From positions 1-10,264 of the forward strand of contig QHNU01000182.1 in the NCBI GenBank assembly GCA_003218525.1: 10,264 nt of DNA. The letters are read 5' to 3'. This DNA comes from Verrucomicrobiota bacterium. Its GTDB lineage: Bacteria; Verrucomicrobiota; Verrucomicrobiia; Chthoniobacterales; UBA10450. The notes under the pieces are model-generated. The model was not told the DNA's origin. It did not search any database and saw nothing but the letters and a program-made list of their open reading frames with translations. A program made the position numbers and the translations under genes. Each line of letters begins with the position of its first letter. Position 1 is the stretch's first letter. Positions 6,363-10,264 of this stretch are shown piece after piece.

Positions 6363-6929
6363 ATGACTAAATCGGATACGTCTGTCGCTAGCGCCGTCCT
6401 GATCATGGACGGGGACGCCATTCGCCGGGCCCTGCGGCGGATCGCGCACGAAATTGTCGAGCGCAACCCTGATCTAAAACGGGTGGTGCTAGCCGGGATC
6501 CCATCGCGCGGCAACGAGATCGCGCGCCGCATCGCCGACACGATCTCGGTGATTGAAGAGACAAACATTGATGTCGGCACAATCGATGTTGCCATGCATC
6601 GCGATGACGTCGGTACACGCTCGGAATTGCCAATCGTCCAAGCTTCTCGCCTGCCATTGCCATTGGAGAATCGCACTGTCGTCATCGTCGATGACGTGCT
6701 CTTCACCGGCCGAACCGTCCGAGCAGCGATGGATGCGATCAATTCATTCGGACGACCGGCGCGAATTCAATTAGCTGCATTGATTGATCGAGGACATCGC
6801 GAATTGCCGATTCGGGCCGATTACGTTGGCAAGAATTTACCGACTGCATTTACCGAAAAAGTTCGCGTGCAATTAGGCGATGACCAGGGAAGTGAAGGCG
6901 TTTGGTTGATTAAGGAGGAAAAGCGATGA
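6363..6929 (+). CDS. pyrR: PyrR, pyr operon RNA-binding regulator / uracil phosphoribosyltransferase
   Basis: 188-residue member of the type I phosphoribosyltransferase family. PyrR binds pyr mRNA when charged with UMP and also converts uracil plus PRPP to UMP. The PRPP-binding signature VVIVDDVLFTGRT is at 106-118. The PyrR-specific segments are present: 'IRRALRRIAHEIVERN' near the start, 'GIPSRGNEIARRIA' (45-58), the loop 'DVAMHRDDVGTR' (75-86) and 'DRGHRELPIRADYVGKNLPT' (142-161). Length is close to the roughly 180-residue norm, with a slightly longer N-terminus. ATG 6363 is supported by AAAGGAAG just upstream; ATG 6405 would also keep the domain but lacks such a site. It heads the pyrR-pyrB-pyrC operon, overlaps pyrB by ATGA, and is preceded by a candidate PyrR hairpin, so it is predicted to repress itself. 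Confidence 0.96.
   Translation: MTKSDTSVASAVLIMDGDAIRRALRRIAHEIVERNPDLKRVVLAGIPSRGNEIARRIADTISVIEETNIDVGTIDVAMHRDDVGTRSELPIVQASRLPLPLENRTVVIVDDVLFTGRTVRAAMDAINSFGRPARIQLAALIDRGHRELPIRADYVGKNLPTAFTEKVRVQLGDDQGSEGVWLIKEEKR
6912..6918 (+). promoter_or_regulatory. Strong Shine-Dalgarno sequence for pyrB
   Basis: AAGGAGG lies seven bases before the pyrB ATG and inside the last codons of pyrR. It is the best ribosome-binding site in the window and fixes the pyrB start at 6926. Because it lies in translated pyrR sequence, ribosomes finishing pyrR can reinitiate at the overlapping ATGA. Confidence 0.85.
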
Positions 6930-7909
6930 CACGCGCGCGCGAATCGGAGCCGACGGTCGTTTCCAAGGTCGAGACACGAACCGATCTGCGCTGGAGTCGC
7001 AAGGATTTGCTCGGGCTGCGGGAGTTATCCGCGGATGAGATCAATTTCGTGCTCGATACGGCGGATGCGTTTAAGCAGGTCGGCACGCGCGAGATTAAAA
7101 AAGTACCAGCCTTGCGCGGAAAAACCTTGGTCAATTTCTTTGTCGAGCCAAGCACGCGGACAAAGACGTCATTTGAGTTGGCCGCATTTCGATTAAGTGC
7201 GGACGTGATCAACATCTCGGTGACAACGTCGAGTCTGACCAAGGGTGAGACCTTAAAGGACACGGCAAAAAACCTCCAGGCTTTGCACGCCGATATTCTT
7301 GTTTTGCGCCACAGCTCCGCCGGTGCGCCGCAATTTCTGGCCGAACGATTGCAGTCCAGCGTGATCAATGCTGGGGATGGGGCGCACGAGCATCCCACCC
7401 AAGGTTTGCTCGATCTTTACACCATCCGGGAAAAAAAAGGACGCATGGATGGATTGCACGTCGTGATCGTCGGCGACATTCTGTTCAGTCGCGTTGCGCG
7501 TTCGAACGTTTTTGCGCTGATCAAATTTGGCGCGCGTGTCACCCTAGTGGGCCCAAGCACGCTCGTGCCACGCGATTTTGAACGATTAGGCGTTACCATC
7601 TCGCACGATATCGATCAGGTCCTGCCGACGGCAGATGTGGTGAACCTGCTCCGCATTCAGCACGAACGTCAGCGCAAAGAATATTTCCCCGGCCTCGGCG
7701 AATATGTTCGGCTCTTCGGCTTAACCAAAGAACGCGCCAAGCTTTTGCGACCGGATTGCCTGATCATGCATCCGGGTCCGGTTAATCGCGGGGTCGAAAT
7801 CGACAGCGAAGTAGCCGATGGAAATCAAAGCGTCATTCTCGACCAGGTCACCAACGGTCTCGCCGTCCGGATGGCTGTTCTCTATCTCTGCGGTGGAATC
7901 GCCACATGA
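6926..7909 (+). CDS. pyrB: Aspartate carbamoyltransferase catalytic subunit
   Basis: Catalyses carbamoyl phosphate plus aspartate to carbamoyl aspartate, the committed step of pyrimidine synthesis. The 327-residue protein has the carbamoyl-phosphate loop EPSTRTKTSFE (74-84), the 80s-loop equivalent SSLTKGET (102-109), RHSS (128-131), HPTQGLLD (156-163), the aspartate-binding RIQHERQ (243-249) and HPGPVNRGVEI (282-292). All key residues that I can identify are present. The first 20 or so residues are a poorly conserved extension, but the start is fixed by a strong AAGGAGG and by the ATGA overlap with pyrR. No pyrI regulatory subunit follows. Instead pyrC overlaps the stop by another ATGA. This is the arrangement expected for an unregulated catalytic trimer or an ATC-dihydroorotase assembly, with control exerted through PyrR. 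Confidence 0.97.
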   Translation: MTRARESEPTVVSKVETRTDLRWSRKDLLGLRELSADEINFVLDTADAFKQVGTREIKKVPALRGKTLVNFFVEPSTRTKTSFELAAFRLSADVINISVTTSSLTKGETLKDTAKNLQALHADILVLRHSSAGAPQFLAERLQSSVINAGDGAHEHPTQGLLDLYTIREKKGRMDGLHVVIVGDILFSRVARSNVFALIKFGARVTLVGPSTLVPRDFERLGVTISHDIDQVLPTADVVNLLRIQHERQRKEYFPGLGEYVRLFGLTKERAKLLRPDCLIMHPGPVNRGVEIDSEVADGNQSVILDQVTNGLAVRMAVLYLCGGIAT

Positions 7910-9228
7910 AAACGATGCTCATTCGCAACGGCAGAATTGTCGATCCAGCAAATGATCGGGATGAAGTCGCTGACCTGCTGATCATCGATGGGAAAATCGC
8001 GTCGTTATCTGAATTTCGAAAGTTCAATTCCGGAGTTGAGGAGATCGACGCCACCGACCTGATCGTCGCTCCCGGGTTGATCGACATCCATGTGCATTTG
8101 CGCGAACCCGGCTTTGGCTGGAAGGAAACAATCGAGAGTGGAGCACGCGCCGCGGCGGCGGGCGGATTTACGACCGTGGTGTGCATGCCGAACACCGAGC
8201 CGGTAGCTGACAATCCGGCAACGATTACCTGGATCAAAAATCGCGCTGCCGAAATTGCCTGCGTGAATATTTTGCCGACCGGAACGATTTCGAAAAATCT
8301 ACGTCGTGAAGAGCTCGCTCCGATCGGATCTCTCATGCAAACGGGGGCCGTGGCGATCACGGACGACGGCCACTGCGTCCAGAATCACGAACTGATGCGC
8401 CGCGCGGTCGAGTACGCGCGTATGGTTGGGATTCCGGTGCTGGATCATTGTCAGGATTACGATCTGGTCGGCAATGGTGTCGTGAACGAAGGCTATTGGA
8501 GCACGCTCCTGGGATTGCCAGGCTGGCCCGCCGCCGGAGAGGAGGCGATGGTGATGCGCAATGTTTTGCTGGCCGAACTCTGTGACCACCCCATTCATTG
8601 TCAGCACATCAGCTCGGCCGGAAGCGTGCGACTCATTCGCGAAGCGCGTGCTCGAGGCGTGAAAATTACCGGGGAGGTTTGTCCGCATCACATCGCGCTA
8701 ACAGATGACGCGATTCAAAATTTCGAGACAAATTTCAAAATGAATCCGCCGCTGCGTAGCAAAGGAGATGTCGACGCCATCATTCAGGGGATTGCAGACG
8801 GTACTCTTACAATTTTAGCAAGTGATCATGCCCCGCATGCGCAGTTCGAAAAAGAAGTGGAGTTCGACGCCGCGCCGTTCGGAATTGTCGGCTTGGAAAC
8901 GGAACTGGGACTATTTCTGGATCTCTTGATGCACAAAAAGCGGGCGATCACGATTAATCGCCTGGTCGAGATGTACACGGTGGAACCGGCCAAGTTGCTC
9001 AAGATTGAAGCGGGAACCTTATCCCCTGGCGGGCGCGGGGACGTCACCATTATTGATGCCAATCTCGATTGGACAGTGAACACGCGTGAATTCGAATCCC
9101 TGTCGCGAAACACGCCTTTCGGCGGATGGAAGCTAAGAGGACGAGCCGTGCGAACGATCGTAAACGGCGAGACCGTTTGGGAATTAAGCCAGACCAAGCG
9201 ACCGTCGAAGGTCGTCGCTACCGCTTAG
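7906..9228 (+). CDS. pyrC: Dihydroorotase, class I
   Basis: Zinc amidohydrolase that cyclises carbamoyl aspartate to dihydroorotate. The 440 residues show the class I pattern: DIHVHLREPGF with metal ligands His62 and His64 and substrate Arg66, MPNTEP (94-99), DDG at 153-155, DHCQD with His181, HCQHISS with His231 and His234, EVCPHH (257-262), NPPLR (280-284) and ASDHAPH with Asp307. Asp153 stands where other dihydroorotases have a carboxylated lysine, as in the Aquifex aeolicus class I enzyme, whose activity depends on association with aspartate carbamoyltransferase. The start ATG 7906 overlaps the pyrB stop (ATGA); the in-frame ATG at 7915 is an alternative. At its 3' end the TAG overlaps the stop of the convergent CBS gene by four bases, and no terminator is visible between them. 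Confidence 0.96.
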   Translation: MKTMLIRNGRIVDPANDRDEVADLLIIDGKIASLSEFRKFNSGVEEIDATDLIVAPGLIDIHVHLREPGFGWKETIESGARAAAAGGFTTVVCMPNTEPVADNPATITWIKNRAAEIACVNILPTGTISKNLRREELAPIGSLMQTGAVAITDDGHCVQNHELMRRAVEYARMVGIPVLDHCQDYDLVGNGVVNEGYWSTLLGLPGWPAAGEEAMVMRNVLLAELCDHPIHCQHISSAGSVRLIREARARGVKITGEVCPHHIALTDDAIQNFETNFKMNPPLRSKGDVDAIIQGIADGTLTILASDHAPHAQFEKEVEFDAAPFGIVGLETELGLFLDLLMHKKRAITINRLVEMYTVEPAKLLKIEAGTLSPGGRGDVTIIDANLDWTVNTREFESLSRNTPFGGWKLRGRAVRTIVNGETVWELSQTKRPSKVVATA

Positions 9229-9671
9229 CTATAGCCGCCGCTAATATAGTTCTCCAGATGCGCAATCGCAGCACTCTGGCACGAGATGACGTATTTCACT
9301 AGATCGCCGATCGAAATAATTCCGACGAGTTTGCCATTTTCCACCACAGGTAAATGGCGGATGCGCTTATCCGTCATCATCCGCAAACAGTTCTCCACCG
9401 GCTCGGTCGGACTCGTTATGCTAAGATCGGTCGACATGATCTCCTCGACCAGGGTCTCGCGGGAGCGTTTGCCGCGCAGGAAAATTTTACGCGTGTAGTC
9501 GCGTTCGGAGATAATTCCGACCAATCGATCGTCACCAACCACGAGCACTGCGCCGACATTTTTCGCCTCCATCATTTCGATTGCCTCCGCTACGGTCGCA
9601 TTGGGAGCAATGGAAAAGATGGCGGAACCCTTCTGGGCAAGAATCGCGCTAATCGTTCCGCTTACATCCAT
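9225..9671 (-). CDS. Tandem CBS-domain protein
   Basis: 148-residue cytosolic protein consisting essentially of a Bateman module. The first CBS domain spans about residues 15-65, with 'VAEAIEMMEAKNVGAVLVV' and GIISERDY (52-59). The second spans about 75-130, with 'VEEIMSTDLSITSP', RHLPVV and GIISIGDLVKYVIS (117-130). Such proteins bind adenine nucleotides and act as stand-alone energy sensors or regulators; no effector domain is fused here, and the partner is unknown. The ATG at 9671 gives the family-typical length. The upstream AGGGG is rather distant. The gene lies 78 bp downstream of sufD on the same strand and may be cotranscribed. Its TAA overlaps the pyrC stop tail to tail. Confidence 0.93.
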   Translation of the reverse strand: MDVSGTISAILAQKGSAIFSIAPNATVAEAIEMMEAKNVGAVLVVGDDRLVGIISERDYTRKIFLRGKRSRETLVEEIMSTDLSITSPTEPVENCLRMMTDKRIRHLPVVENGKLVGIISIGDLVKYVISCQSAAIAHLENYISGGYS

Positions 9672-9749
9672 CGTTAAAACGGCCCCTGGTCTTTGGTAAG
9701 CCGCCTATCGAGGGTAGGGCGCGCCCGAAAAACGTGCAATGATTTTCGC

Positions 9750-10264
9750 CTAGGCAGCGATGGCGGCGCGAGTGGCATCGAGGCGGAATTTGTCGCCAAT
9801 CAAATCGCGAAGGTGCTGCCCGATCAATGAATCCGATAATCGCCCAATCACTTCATCGAGAAATCCGGCGACGATTAGTTGCTTGGCAATAATCTCCGGA
9901 ATCCCGCGGGAGAGCAGATAAAACATCTCTTCTTCGTCAACCTGACCAGAGGTAGCGCCATGACTGCATTTCACGTTATCAGCGAGGATTTCGAGGCCGG
10001 GCATCGAGTTCGCTTCCGCGTCATCGCTCAACAGGAGGTTACGCACTTTCTGGTAGGCGTCGGTGAAATGGGCATGCCGCTCGACCCGGATGAGACCTCC
10101 GAAAATCGTGCGGGAGCGATCGCTTAACGCATTCTTGTAGAGCAGATCGCTCGTCGTATGTGGCGAACGATGATCCTGCAAGGTGCGGGCATCGAATTCC
10201 TGCTTGTGGTGGGCGACCGAAAGTGCGAGCAAATCGCTCCGCGCGCCTTCGCCAACGAGTCGGC
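9750..10264 (-). CDS. sufD: SufD, Fe-S cluster assembly scaffold subunit, 5' end cut by window
   Basis: C-terminal 170 codons of SufD, a component of the cytosolic SufBCD complex that builds Fe-S clusters. The segment reads from 'LVGEGARSDLLALSVAHHKQ' through DHRSPHTTSDLLYKNAL, GLIRVERHAHFTDAYQ and 'EILADNVKCSHGATSGQVDEEE' to 'FYLLSRGIPEIIAKQLIVAGF'. That is the beta-helix end plus the C-terminal helical domain of SufB/SufD proteins. SufD rather than SufB is indicated by SHGATSGQVD; the His in SHG corresponds to the conserved functional histidine of E. coli SufD. The frame is open to the right edge, so the beginning, and presumably other suf genes, lie beyond. It ends at TAG 9752-9750. The following 9672-9749 holds a GC palindrome but no convincing terminator. 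Confidence 0.93.
   Translation of the reverse strand, partial: RLVGEGARSDLLALSVAHHKQEFDARTLQDHRSPHTTSDLLYKNALSDRSRTIFGGLIRVERHAHFTDAYQKVRNLLLSDDAEANSMPGLEILADNVKCSHGATSGQVDEEEMFYLLSRGIPEIIAKQLIVAGFLDEVIGRLSDSLIGQHLRDLIGDKFRLDATRAAIAA

Noticed and set aside
6257..8691. Several reverse open frames of 120-170 codons opposite pyrR, pyrB and pyrC
   Set aside because: All are shadows of confidently identified enzymes; none shows recognisable motifs.
9717..9726. Perfect palindrome GGGCGCGCCC between sufD and the CBS gene
   Set aside because: It has no loop to form a stable hairpin, and the T-run on the minus strand lies before rather than after it, so it does not fit an intrinsic terminator.
1..10264. 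Search for a defence island, CRISPR array, prophage, insertion sequence or tRNA
   Set aside because: No transposase, integrase, spaced repeat, terminal inverted repeat or tRNA-like fold was seen; the genes are housekeeping types.

Overview
This is a moderately GC-rich bacterial chromosome segment carrying mostly housekeeping genes. The gene set and protein style suggest Verrucomicrobiota, perhaps the Chthoniobacterales. Pointers are a DUF6496 small basic protein, a secreted M28 peptidase with an Ala/Ser/Pro 'SPSPTP' linker, few strong Shine-Dalgarno sites, and a cyanobacterial/verrucomicrobial-type Mrp lacking CxxC. The taxonomic call is inference only. I see no mobile element, CRISPR array, tRNA or rRNA.

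Left part (1-4440). An APC-superfamily amino acid permease, cut at the left edge, runs rightward. It converges on two leftward genes for small, extremely basic proteins: a DUF6496 protein and, 11 bp downstream of it, a 55-residue Lys/Arg-rich protein. Rightward again come a small 81-residue protein with a TTG start and a secreted M28-family metallopeptidase. These are followed by a decayed gene for a small multi-pass membrane protein, with an apparent 1-base deletion at its third codon and an internal TAG. A 13-bp tandem duplication lies just upstream of the broken gene.

Middle part (4440-6316). A Coa1-like single-pass membrane protein, an Mrp/ApbC P-loop ATPase for Fe-S cluster transfer, and a short charged helical protein of unknown function.

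Right part (6317-10264). A compact pyrimidine operon pyrR-pyrB-pyrC is joined by two ATGA stop/start overlaps. Immediately before pyrR is a hairpin matching the PyrR-binding RNA consensus, and its 3' strand contains the pyrR Shine-Dalgarno sequence. The arrangement predicts that PyrR bound to UMP blocks translation of its own message, and through coupling that of pyrB and pyrC, rather than acting by transcription attenuation. pyrC meets a leftward two-CBS-domain gene tail to tail with a 4-bp overlap. Behind that, on the same strand, is the C-terminal part of sufD, cut by the right edge.

I found no wholly new system. The most interesting items are the PyrR RNA switch overlapping a ribosome-binding site, the pair of small cationic proteins, the doubly damaged membrane-protein gene, and the Mrp lacking its usual CxxC.
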